Below are positions 17,409 through 24,896 of a DNA stretch of 64,000 bases, one piece after another. Source of the stretch: G963675935 sp963719005 (GTDB taxonomy: Bacteria > Planctomycetota > Planctomycetia > Pirellulales > Thermoguttaceae); contig CAVRAR010000010.1 in assembly GCA_963719005.1 (NCBI GenBank), positions 62,001-126,000 of the forward strand. Direction: 5' to 3'. The first letter of the stretch is position 1; every line of letters starts with the position of its first letter. A program made the translations under genes and the position numbers. Under the pieces are notes generated by a model, which ran no database searches, was not told where the DNA came from, and was given only the letters and a program-made list of their open reading frames with translations.

Positions 17409-18243
17409 GTTTTTCGACGCCCTGCGAAATCCCGACATTCCGTTCCTCCGCTACGCGCTGTTGGTCGGCCTGTTGGCGAGCGTATCGCTGGGCATCGTGG
17501 GTTCCTACGTCGTCACGCGGCGGATCACGTATATTGCCGCGGCGATTTCGCATTGCGTGTTGGGCGGCATCGGAGTGGCCTTGTATCTGCAAGTCGCCTG
17601 CGGCTGGCAGTGGTGCAGTCCGATGTACGGCGCGCTGGCCGCCGCGCTGCTTTCGGCGGTAGTCATCGGACTGGTGAGCCTCTACGCCCGGCAACGCGAA
17701 GACACCGTCATCAGCGCCGTTTGGGCCGTGGGCATGGCGGTCGGATTGGTCTTCTTCTACAAGGCGAATTGCTACGCGGGCGCGATGGCCTACCTGTTCG
17801 GCGACATCTTTCTGGTCACCTCGCGCGACGTTTGGACCGTGGCGGCGATGGATGCCGTGGTTGTCGTGCTCGGGCTGGGCTTCTATCCGAAGCTGCTGGC
17901 CCTGTGTTTCGACGAGGAGTTCGCCGAGCTGCGCGGCGTGCGGACCAAGCTGCTCTACATGATGCTGCTGTGCTTGACGGCCGTCACCGTGGTGCTGCTG
18001 GTTCGCGTGGTGGGCATCGTGTTGGTGATCGCGCTGTTGACGCTGCCGGCGGCCATCGCGGGCCATTTCGCCCGCCAGCTCTGGCAGATGATGGCCGTCG
18101 CCGTGGTTTGCTGCATGGCGGTGGTCGCCACCGGCATCGCCGTCAGCTATCCGCTCGACTTGCCGGGCGGCCCGGTGATCATTCTCATCGCCGCGGCCGC
18201 CTACCTGCTTGCCACGTCGCTGGCTGCCTTGCGGCGACGCTGA
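17401..18243 (+). CDS. Metal ABC transporter permease (ZnuB-like)
   Basis: 280 residues with eight or so hydrophobic segments and the ABC-3 family look: GIVGSYVVTRRITYIAAAISHCVLGGIG near residue 38, DIFLVTSRDV and KLLYMMLLCLTAVTVVLLVRVVG. It forms the inner-membrane channel for the adjacent binding protein and ATPase. The start ATG overlaps the ATPase stop by 8 bases. The frame is intact. Confidence 0.93.
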   Translation: MIEFFDALRNPDIPFLRYALLVGLLASVSLGIVGSYVVTRRITYIAAAISHCVLGGIGVALYLQVACGWQWCSPMYGALAAALLSAVVIGLVSLYARQREDTVISAVWAVGMAVGLVFFYKANCYAGAMAYLFGDIFLVTSRDVWTVAAMDAVVVVLGLGFYPKLLALCFDEEFAELRGVRTKLLYMMLLCLTAVTVVLLVRVVGIVLVIALLTLPAAIAGHFARQLWQMMAVAVVCCMAVVATGIAVSYPLDLPGGPVIILIAAAAYLLATSLAALRRR

Positions 18244-18284
18244 CGCCGGAATATGGTGTTAAGAGAGAAACGTGAGGCAGGCCG

Positions 18285-18991
18285 ATGAAGATGCAACTTG
18301 GAAGAACTGTTCTGTGGCGATTTCTTTGGCTGGGGCTTGCCGCCTTGGCATGGGAGCAAGGTCGTGCGCCGCGCCGTTCGGCGGAAACGAGCAAGACCCG
18401 GCAAAGACGCCGCCGCTGAAGATCACGATCGACACGTCGAAAGCGCCCGAGATGGCGAAATGGGCCGCCCGTGCCAAATCGCTCTGCGAAAAGGCGTATC
18501 CGATGATCTGGGCGCAGCTCGGATCGCCCGGCTTCCAGCCGCCGACGGCCGTCAAGATCGTTTTCGAGAACAAGGACGGCGTCGCTTGGACGGCCGGAGG
18601 GCAAATCACTTGCTGCACCGATTGGTTCAAGCAACATCCCGACGACTACGGCGCCCTGATTCACGAACTATGCCACGTCGTGCAATCCTATCACAAGCCG
18701 GTTCCAGGCTGGCTCACGGAGGGGATCGCCGACTACGTGCGCTGGTTCAAATACGAGCCGGCGAAGCGCCGTCCGCACGTCGATCCGCAACATGCCAAGT
18801 ACACCGACGGCTATCAAACGACGGCCGCATTTTTGGACTGGATCGTCCGCACGAAGAACCGCTCGTTCGTCCAACGGCTCAATGCCGCCGCACGCAACGG
18901 AAAGTACAGCGACGACCTCTTCCGCCAATACGCCCGCAAGCCGTTGGACGAACTGTGGACGGAATTTATCGGCTCACTAAAGAAGAAATGA
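18285..18991 (+). CDS. Secreted basic-secretory-protein-like metalloprotease, frameshifted near the N-terminus
   Basis: The body matches the BSP family (PF04450): ITIDTSKAPEMAKWA, then the zinc-protease-like HELCHVVQSYHK, PGWLTEGIADYVRW and YQTTAAFLDWIV. A signal peptide (MKMQLGRTVLWRFLWLGLAA) begins at ATG 18285 in a different frame from the mature domain; joining them needs a one-base shift near 18350-18380. The body frame opens earlier, at 18272, but without a signal. Likely exported. It follows the metal transporter by 41 bases on the same strand, perhaps by chance. Confidence 0.8.
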
Positions 18992-19018
18992 GGCCGATTG
19001 ACCGGCATTTCCGGTAAC

Positions 19019-19088
19019 GGTGGGGCAGACATTCCTGTCTGTCAAGAAGCACGCGGCAAGCGTGGCAGACAAGAATGTCTGCCCCACC
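19019..19088. repeat. Family A palindrome (copy 2)
   Basis: Same 25-base arms and 20-base spacer architecture as 1856-1925 (one arm has TGTCTGTC for TGTCTGCC). It lies in the convergent gap between the BSP protein and dcd, where it could also act as a terminator hairpin. Confidence 0.9.
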
Positions 19089-19132
19089 TGACACGTTGTC
19101 TACTGCTTCTTCTGTGTGGCAAGAAATGCCGA

Positions 19133-19711
19133 TCATCCGTGCGATCGCTCCACGCCGAAGGGCAGCTTCAACTGGGCGTCACGATCGCACTCGGGGTTGA
19201 GCTCCTTGAAGAGCAGGCTCGGCTGGATGTCGGTGTTGTTCTGGTACTTGTCGCTCTGGTAGGCGGTGAAGTCGCCGTGGATGTCGTGGTAGAAGATCTG
19301 ACAGATGGCCACGCCGGCGTAGATTCGCACCGGCTGCACGGCGAACATTTCCAGCGTCCAATAGCCGCAGAAGCCGACGTCGCCGAAGCCCGCGGTCACG
19401 TGCACAAACAGTCCCAGCCGCCCGATCGACGAGCGGCCCTCGATCATGGGCACGAAGCCGTGCGTTTCGGTGCGTTCGAAGGTGCGGCCGAGATAGAGTT
19501 GGTTGGGTTGCAGCACGAGCCCCTCGCGAGGAATGCCCATGCGGCGCACGCGGTTGGCCTTTCGCATGTCGAGCACGACCTCTTCGTACACCATCAATTC
19601 GTCGTGCAACGTGAGGTTGTAGCTGTTCGGGTTCAGTCGCGACTCGTCGAACGGGTCGATGACGATGTTCGTGCCCAACTGACGCTTGATTTCGAGGCCG
19701 GAGAGAACCAT
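19133..19711 (-). CDS. dcd: dCTP deaminase
   Basis: 192 residues, the usual length. It deaminates dCTP to dUTP for thymidylate synthesis. Motifs: LNPNSYNLTLHDEL, GRSSIGRLGLFVHVTAGFGD and the catalytic-site Glu in GYWTLEMF. The C-terminal YQNNTDIQPSLLFKE is typical. No overlap with neighbours; the remnant of a vapC gene lies just upstream. Confidence 0.95.
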   Translation of the reverse strand: MVLSGLEIKRQLGTNIVIDPFDESRLNPNSYNLTLHDELMVYEEVVLDMRKANRVRRMGIPREGLVLQPNQLYLGRTFERTETHGFVPMIEGRSSIGRLGLFVHVTAGFGDVGFCGYWTLEMFAVQPVRIYAGVAICQIFYHDIHGDFTAYQSDKYQNNTDIQPSLLFKELNPECDRDAQLKLPFGVERSHG

Positions 19712-19722
19712 CGTTAATCAGC

Positions 19723-19863
19723 TTAGCGCGGTGTGGCCGCAGCGACCTCCCAATCCTGAATGCGTAGACCAGGGACTCGGCCAAACTCGCCGGTATTGTG
19801 CGTAACCAAGACCAAATCATTGCCGACGGCGATCGAGGCTATGAGAAGATCATGCGCCCCGAT
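19723..19863 (-). pseudogene. 3' part of vapC (PIN-domain toxin), separated by an IS110-type insertion
   Basis: Encodes the last 46 residues of a PIN-domain nuclease: IGAHDLLIASIAVGNDLVLV, THNTGEF, RVPGLRIQDWE. The GAHD aspartate and HNTGEF are the usual C-terminal PIN acidic motifs. The 5' part is at 21452-21724; both pieces are whole numbers of codons and joining them gives KRTP-IGAHD in frame. Confidence 0.88.
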
Positions 19864-19969
19864 GGTTGCGCCTGATACTATAACCGCCGCGTGGAAAAGG
19901 CCCCTTGCTGGTGGACTAAGGTTGTGATGTTGAATCCTTCCGAAATCCACCAAACAAGGAGACCCATTC

Positions 19970-20974
19970 ATGTGGCACGTGGGAATTGATCTGCATCGAG
20001 AGTTCATCGTTATGGCGGCCGTTCGTGACAACGGTGAAGTCATGGAGCCGATGCGAATCGCTTGTAGCGAAACAGAGGACATTGTGAACACCGTTCGCAC
20101 TCTCGGCCGATTTCGCGCCGTCATCGAGGCCAGCGGAACCTATCGCTGGCTCTATGATCTGCTGCGCCCGCACGGCACGGTTCTCTTAGCTCATCCGCTT
20201 CGGCTGCGGGCCATGATACAACGCCGCACCAAGACAGACAAGCTGGACGCCCAACTCTTGGCGAACTTGTTGCGAATCAACCAGATTCCCTTGGCCTACA
20301 TTCCGCCGGAACCATACCAGCGGTTGCGCGACTTGGTGCGATGCCGGGCGCGAATGGGCCGCGAATTGGCGGAGGCCAAAATCCGACTGCGGGCATTGCT
20401 GGCACGGCAGAATCGCCAAGCCCCGTTTCGGATGCCTTTTGGCGTTCGCGGCCTGGCGCGGTTTCGCCAACAAGATTTCGGGCCGGTTGAGAATCTCACC
20501 CGCGACGAATTGTTGGCGCGGATGAAGCACTTTGGCCGGCACATCGCGGTGTTCGATCAGCAGATCGCCGAGATCGCTAACGACTTTCCGCAGACGGAAG
20601 CGCTGCTCGACATCCACGGCATCGCTTTGTTCTCGGCGCTGTTGATCGTGGCCGAACTGGGCGAGGTGGAACGTTTCCGCACCGCCAAGGAGGTCGGCGC
20701 GTATGGCGGGCTGACTTCCCGCGTGCACCAGTCCGGCGGCCATTGCTACCAAGGGCCAATTACGCGTCAAGGTTCCCCTTGGCTGCGTTGGATTTTAGTG
20801 CAGGCGGCGATGAAGGCGACCCGCGATGACGCGGCACTGAAGAAGTTTTACACGCGGGTGCGGAAGCGGTCGGGGGCAAAAAAGGCACGCGTGGCAGTGG
20901 CCCGGAAGCTGGCGGAGATTTGTTGGAAACGGCTGCGGCATTGGCATCGCGCCCGCGCCGAGCAAGCAGCGTAG
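19970..20974 (+). CDS. IS110-family transposase (DEDD RuvC-like plus Tnp20 domain)
   Basis: 334 residues. The N-terminal RuvC-like domain begins VGIDLHREFIVMAAV (first Asp), then AVIEASGTYRWLYDLL (Glu) and RRTKTDKLDAQLLANLL (DxxD). The C-terminal Transposase_20 domain has DIHGIALFSALLIVAELGEV and the catalytic Ser in GPITRQGSPWLRW. Intact, so the element may be active. Confidence 0.96.
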   Translation: MWHVGIDLHREFIVMAAVRDNGEVMEPMRIACSETEDIVNTVRTLGRFRAVIEASGTYRWLYDLLRPHGTVLLAHPLRLRAMIQRRTKTDKLDAQLLANLLRINQIPLAYIPPEPYQRLRDLVRCRARMGRELAEAKIRLRALLARQNRQAPFRMPFGVRGLARFRQQDFGPVENLTRDELLARMKHFGRHIAVFDQQIAEIANDFPQTEALLDIHGIALFSALLIVAELGEVERFRTAKEVGAYGGLTSRVHQSGGHCYQGPITRQGSPWLRWILVQAAMKATRDDAALKKFYTRVRKRSGAKKARVAVARKLAEICWKRLRHWHRARAEQAA

Positions 20975-21440
20975 AGAGTAGAAAGGAACTAATGCTTCGC
21001 GCACCTATACGGTCGTTGTTGGCCCGGCAACGGGACTGATGGAACAAAGGTTCGCATCGAGCGCCTGATTGGGCACTACGGCCGGTGAATATTATCCTGT
21101 GCGACGAGCGAAAGCCCGGACGGCACGAATGGGTGTCTACCTTGTGCGCGACGGCAAACGGCGGAGATGGCAATGGGTGCTCCCGCCGGCGAAAGATGCT
21201 CGGTGCGTTGCGGCGTCGGATTTTCGGAGGGATAGGTAGGGCAAATGAATGAAGCAAGAAGGCAAAACGGCCCTGACAGCCTGAGCCGGCAGGGCCTTAC
21301 GGGTCATTCACCCGCCCTAGCCCGGCTATTCCTCGTCGGGTTGCGTCCCCGCAGAGCCTGACTCCGCTTCACCGAGCAAAGCGATTATAGCAGCAACATG
21401 ATCGTCATGTTGACAAAACACGAAACTGGGCCTTGACTCA
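20975..21440 (+). ncRNA. Candidate bridge (guide) RNA region in the 3' end of the IS110-type element
   Basis: 476 bases without a convincing gene follow the transposase. IS110-family enzymes use an element-encoded bridge RNA; in IS1111-group elements it lies 3' of the transposase. The segment has hairpin potential (GGCCCTG at 21270 with CAGGGCC at 21291) and contains ATGGGTGTC (21129-21137), identical to the target across the right junction (AT of 19862-19863 joined to GGGTGTC from 21452). A second ATGGGTG is at 21173-21179. Location inferred, not proven. Confidence 0.5.
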
Positions 21441-21451
21441 GCGGCGGTTAT

Positions 21452-21724
21452 GGGTGTCCGTTTGAGGTCCGCGCGGATAGGACCGTAGGCCCGCGCTGCC
21501 CCGTCGTCGAAGGGTAGAGATCGAAAGCGGCTGATGAACGTTTCTTGAGCCAAGGACGTCTTGTCGGGCGACCGGCTCTTAGCCGCGCCAAAAAACAGTT
21601 CAGCTCGAACCACAGAGCATACGACGATATTTGCGTCGCCAGCCGAATCGACACGTTCGCGCAACAGTTGCGAACGCCCGTTGAGATACACGATGCAGGG
21701 GTTTGTGTCGAGGAGGAACGTCAT
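21452..21724 (-). pseudogene. 5' part of vapC (PIN-domain toxin), interrupted by the IS110-type element
   Basis: Encodes 91 residues: FLLDTNPCIVYLNGRS with the first catalytic Asp, then VVRAELFFGAAKS with the Glu, ending YGPIRADLKRTP at the insertion point. The frame reads on into the element to a stop at 21326. With the 19723-19863 piece it would make a 137-residue VapC RNase. The start codon overlaps the antitoxin stop (ATGA). Confidence 0.9.
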
Positions 21725-21972
21725 GCCGGCCAGTCACGTTGCTCGAGAGGCAGGTCCGGCGGCTCTTCGAGTCCTAGGCCGGCACACGATCCGTATGTTC
21801 GTTCGACGAACTCGTGCCAATCTGACGAATCGGAAGCAGACGGCGGCACTGGCGGGGGCAAAGGCTCGATGGTCACGATAACGCGTTTCCGCGCATCTGG
21901 GGCACCCAGTGGAATCCGCAATTCCAGCACCCCATCCGCTCCCACTTCGGATTCCAGTTGAATGCATTTCAT
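21721..21972 (-). CDS. Probable antitoxin of the split vapC (VapB-like)
   Basis: 83 residues from ATG 21972 (MKCIQLESEVGADGVLELRI), an AbrB/MazE-like opening seen in several VapB antitoxins, followed by an acidic, proline-rich C-terminus (WHEFVERTYGSCAGLG, LEEPPDLPLEQRDW). It overlaps the vapC start by 4 bases, the normal TA layout. With its toxin broken by an IS, the antitoxin is now orphaned. Upstream in-frame codons to 22005 are possible but less likely. Confidence 0.8.
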   Translation of the reverse strand: MKCIQLESEVGADGVLELRIPLGAPDARKRVIVTIEPLPPPVPPSASDSSDWHEFVERTYGSCAGLGLEEPPDLPLEQRDWPA

Positions 21973-22102
21973 CTTTCCGGCCCTCCTTCCCACGTTCCGC
22001 CCCAACAGATGTATTGTATCATGGACTTCCGCTCTTGCACATCACCGGCCGGTGCTGGATTATTCGTGAAAATCCTTGCTGCGCGGCTGTCAATCCGCCG
22101 CT

Positions 22103-22753
22103 CTAGCCATCCTTCGCAACCCCGATCTTCGGGCAAAGCGATTCCAGCGGGCACTCCGGGCAATTCGGGTTCCGCGCGGTGCAGCAGCGGCGGCCGTGCA
22201 GGATCAGTTCGTGGCTCAATACGATCCACTCCTTCTCGGCGAACTGGGCCATCAGGTCGCGCTCGATTTTCACCGGATCCTTCTCGGCCGTCAACCCGAG
22301 CCGACGCGCGATCCGGGCGACGTGCGTATCGACGACCACGCCGACGGCGATTCCGTAGGCCGTGCCCAGGACGACGTTGGCCGTCTTCCGCCCCACGCCC
22401 GGAAGCTGCACGAGACTGTCCATCTCCTTCGGCACGTTGCCGTCATACTTCTCCAGCAGGGCCTGACAACATTCGCGGATGCTCTTCGCTTTGTTGCGAA
22501 AGAAGCCGGTGCTTTGAATGTCCCGCTCCAGTTCCGCCTGGCTTGTCTTGGCGTAATCGGCCGCGGTTCGGTACTTGCGAAACAGCGTCTTTGTGACCTG
22601 GTTGACGCGAACGTCGGTGCATTGGGCCGAAAGAACCGTGGCCACCAGCAACTCGACCGGCGAGCGGAAGTCGAGCGAGCAGCGGGCGTCGGGATACGCA
22701 GCGGCCAGCCGCTCGGCAATTTTGGCGGCGTGCCGTTTGGCAGTGTCGGTCAT
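22103..22753 (-). CDS. nth: Endonuclease III
   Basis: 216 residues. A DNA N-glycosylase/AP lyase that removes oxidised pyrimidines. The helix-hairpin-helix LPGVGRKTANVVL contains the catalytic Lys, and VVVDTHVAR the catalytic Asp. The C-terminal 4Fe-4S cluster is C-X6-C-X2-C-X5-C (CTARNPNCPECPLESLC). Intact and full length. Confidence 0.97.
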   Translation of the reverse strand: MTDTAKRHAAKIAERLAAAYPDARCSLDFRSPVELLVATVLSAQCTDVRVNQVTKTLFRKYRTAADYAKTSQAELERDIQSTGFFRNKAKSIRECCQALLEKYDGNVPKEMDSLVQLPGVGRKTANVVLGTAYGIAVGVVVDTHVARIARRLGLTAEKDPVKIERDLMAQFAEKEWIVLSHELILHGRRCCTARNPNCPECPLESLCPKIGVAKDG

Positions 22754-22823
22754 GGGCGGACCTTGCTGGAAAAACGCAATTTTGACCCGGCGGCCCGCTG
22801 ACTGTCAAGTACGGGCTACGGCA

Positions 22824-22950
22824 CGGGTGCAGTAACGGATTATGGCCGTCGCCCCCGAACCGTTTAGCCGCCGCGTCCACGCGGCGCAGAATCGCCCGCA
22901 GTCGCAGCGCCGCGTGGACGCGGCGGCTAAACGTTCGGGGGCAACGGCCC
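22824..22950. repeat. Family B palindrome (copy 1)
   Basis: Core arms CGTTTAGCCGCCGCGTCCAC (from 22861) and its complement ending 22933 surround a 20-base loop (AGAATCGCCCGCAGTCGCAG). Outer arms (GCCCCCGAA, TTCGGGGGC) extend the stem. The left flank CGGGTGCAGTAACGGATTAT recurs, inverted, beside copy 2. Confidence 0.9.
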
Positions 22951-23020
22951 GCGGTGTTTCGTCGCAAGAATTGGCCTTTACCGATGCGGCTGCATATAAT
23001 CGAACGGAAGGAGATTTGGT

Positions 23021-23728
23021 ATGTCGGCATTCGACGATCCGCTGTTTCTCCCCGAGGAGTTCCTGGGAAAGGTGCGGCTCTTTCCGTTGCCGAATCTCGT
23101 GCTGTTTCCGCACGTCATGCAGCCGTTGCGCGTGTTCGAGCCGCGGTATAAGGATCTGTTGGAGGATGCGTTGGCCGGCGACGGGCTGATCGCCATGGCG
23201 GCGCTGGCGCCGGGCTGGGAAAAGGACTACGAGGGCCGGCCGGCGATCTACCCAATCGCCTGCCTGGGCCGGATCACCGCCCATTGCCGCTTGGCCGACG
23301 GCACCTACAACGTGTTGCTGCTGGGATTGCGGCGGATCCGCCTGCTGAGCGAACTGCCCACCTCGCGCCGATTTCGCGAGGCGGAAGCGGAATTGTGCGA
23401 CGACGTATGCCCCGCCCGCTCCTCGGCAAGACGAAAGGCCGTGCGGCAACGACTTCGCGACGCCATCCGCCACGTCCTGCCGGCGCTTCCCGACGCCCAG
23501 GAACAACTCGACCAACTGCTGGGCAACGACATGCCCTTGGGCATGCTTACCGACGTGATGGGGTACATTCTCGACATCGGGACGGCGCACAAGCTGTCGC
23601 TGCTGGGCGAAGTGAACGTGCTCCGCCGGGCGGAACTGTTGCTACAGCATCTGTCGGAGACAGCGGCAGAGGCGGCCGCCATCCAGGACGCCGCCCTCTG
23701 CTTCCCGCCCGAGTTCAGCATGAATTGA
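23021..23728 (+). CDS. LON peptidase substrate-binding-domain protein
   Basis: 235 residues covering a Lon N-terminal (LON_substr_bdg) domain: VRLFPLPNLVLFPHVMQPLR, then FEPRYKDLLEDAL, LGRITAHCRLADGTYNVLL and the helical end VLPALPDAQEQLDQLL. No ATPase or protease domain follows, so it is a stand-alone member of unknown role. A GGAAGGAG site lies just before ATG 23021. It is bracketed by family B palindromes on both sides. Confidence 0.9.
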   Translation: MSAFDDPLFLPEEFLGKVRLFPLPNLVLFPHVMQPLRVFEPRYKDLLEDALAGDGLIAMAALAPGWEKDYEGRPAIYPIACLGRITAHCRLADGTYNVLLLGLRRIRLLSELPTSRRFREAEAELCDDVCPARSSARRKAVRQRLRDAIRHVLPALPDAQEQLDQLLGNDMPLGMLTDVMGYILDIGTAHKLSLLGEVNVLRRAELLLQHLSETAAEAAAIQDAALCFPPEFSMN

Positions 23729-23737
23729 CGGGACAAC

Positions 23738-23795
23738 CGTAGCACGGGCATCTTGCCCGTGTTTCTCCGGCACCGGCAAGATGGTCGTGTTACGT
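23738..23795. repeat. Inverted repeat (GGCATCTTGCC type) after the LON-domain gene
   Basis: CACGGGCATCTTGCCCGTG forms a tight palindrome, and GGCAAGATGGTCGTGTTACG (23775-23794) pairs with the CGTAGCACGGGCATCTTGCC start. It may serve as a terminator but lacks a T-run. Confidence 0.7.
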
Positions 23796-23867
23796 AATCC
23801 GAAAAACTGATCGGCCTCGCGCAAATTCAAGGGGCGCAGTAATTGTCTATGGTCAAAATGGGAAGAC

Positions 23868-23975
23868 TGTTTAGCCGCCGCGTCCACGCGGCACAGAATC
23901 GCCCGCAGTCGCAGCGCCGCGTGGACGCGGCGGCTAAACGGTTCGGAGGCGACCGCCATAATCCGTTACTGCACC
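23868..23975. repeat. Family B palindrome (copy 2)
   Basis: Same core as 22861-22933 with a single difference (CGGCACAG for CGGCGCAG), followed by GGTTCGGAGGCGACCGCCAT and an inverted copy of the CGGGTGCAGTAACGGATTAT flank of copy 1. The core keeps the same orientation while the flank is flipped. Confidence 0.9.
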
Positions 23976-24041
23976 CGGAATTCAACACCGGCTTGACCGA
24001 GGGGCGATGAGCCCTTATCATGGATTGTTCCCCTCGCCCTC

Positions 24042-24707
24042 GTGGAGATACCCGTGGCCACAATTCTCGACATACGCGAACGCGTCAACGGCACTCTGGA
24101 TGCGGAGGTCGATGACAACGAAGGTTCGGCGACTCCAACGTCGGTCGATCGGCCGCGCATCGAGCGCGCGGTGCGTGAGATTCTGCTGGCAGTCGGCGAG
24201 AACCCCGACCGTGAGGGCTTGCGGGAGACTCCCGCTCGCGTGGCCCGCATGTACGGCGAACTGTTCGCCGGTCTGCACCAAGACCCGCGCCGGCATTTGC
24301 AGAAGTTTTTCACGGAACCCTGCGACGAGGTCGTGCTCGTGCGAAACATCAGCTTCAACAGCATGTGCGAGCATCACATGCTTCCGTTCATGGGCACCGC
24401 CCACGTCGCCTATTTGCCGGGCGACCGCGTGATCGGGCTGAGCAAGCTGGCGCGAGTGGTCGAGGAGGTTGCAAAGCGTCCGCAAGTGCAGGAGCGGATG
24501 ACCGAACAGATCGCCAACCTGCTGGTCGAAGAGCTTCACGCGAAGGGGGTCGGCGTGGTGATCGAAGCGGTCCACACCTGCATGACGATCCGCGGCGTTC
24601 GCAAGCCCGGCTCGATCTGCGTCACGTCGGCGATGAAGGGTTGCTTCCGCACGAAGTCTTCCACCCGGGCGGAGCTGATGACATTGATATACGGAGAACG
24701 TCGATAG
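24042..24707 (+). CDS. folE: GTP cyclohydrolase I
   Basis: 221 residues. First enzyme of folate/pterin synthesis (GTP to dihydroneopterin triphosphate). Zinc and active-site motifs: NSMCEHHMLPFMG (Cys, His) and EAVHTCMTIRGVRKPG (Cys). GDRVIGLSKLARVVE and the C-terminus ELMTLIYGERR are standard. The start is GTG 24042 or GTG 24054. Intact. Confidence 0.96.
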   Translation: MEIPVATILDIRERVNGTLDAEVDDNEGSATPTSVDRPRIERAVREILLAVGENPDREGLRETPARVARMYGELFAGLHQDPRRHLQKFFTEPCDEVVLVRNISFNSMCEHHMLPFMGTAHVAYLPGDRVIGLSKLARVVEEVAKRPQVQERMTEQIANLLVEELHAKGVGVVIEAVHTCMTIRGVRKPGSICVTSAMKGCFRTKSSTRAELMTLIYGERR

Positions 24708-24754
24708 CCGGCTGCTCGCTCAACGAATTCCGGGAAAACGGTTGTTGGGAAGTC

Positions 24755-24866
24755 GTAGGTTATGCTTCAGCATAACGAGAATTGCTGCCGGTCGATGTGC
24801 TGTGCTGGAGGATAACCTACGGAGAGTTTGCCGCCGGCGCAAACGTTATGCTGAAGCATAACCTAC
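24755..24866. repeat. Inverted repeat with self-palindromic arms (TTATGCTTCAGCATAA)
   Basis: Arms 24755-24776 and 24845-24866 are exact 22-base inverted copies; each arm itself contains the 16-base palindrome-like TTATGCTTCAGCATAA. A shorter GATAACCTAC lies between (24811). It fills the folE to oxidoreductase gap. Confidence 0.9.
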
Positions 24867-24896
24867 GAAAGACCGATCCGCCGCGGAATTGGCGCC

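Larger units (their letters stand above)
19864..21451 (+). mobile_element. IS110-family (IS1111-like) insertion sequence, about 1588 bp, inside vapC
   Basis: Boundaries come from restoring the interrupted vapC frame. They are uncertain by up to 4 bases because ATGG occurs at both junctions; no longer target duplication exists, as expected for IS110. An inverted pair ATAACCGCCGC (19880-19890 and 21441-21451, extended imperfectly to AAGGCCC) lies about 16 bases inside the left end and at the right end, like the subterminal repeats of the IS1111 group. It contains one transposase and a 476-base 3' non-coding end. Confidence 0.88.

Noticed and set aside
19864..21451. Composite transposon carrying cargo
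   Set aside because: Only one transposase and one pair of subterminal repeats; no passenger gene.
22824..23975. CRISPR array
   Set aside because: Only two copies of the palindrome, 1 kb apart, with a gene between them and no spacer-repeat pattern.
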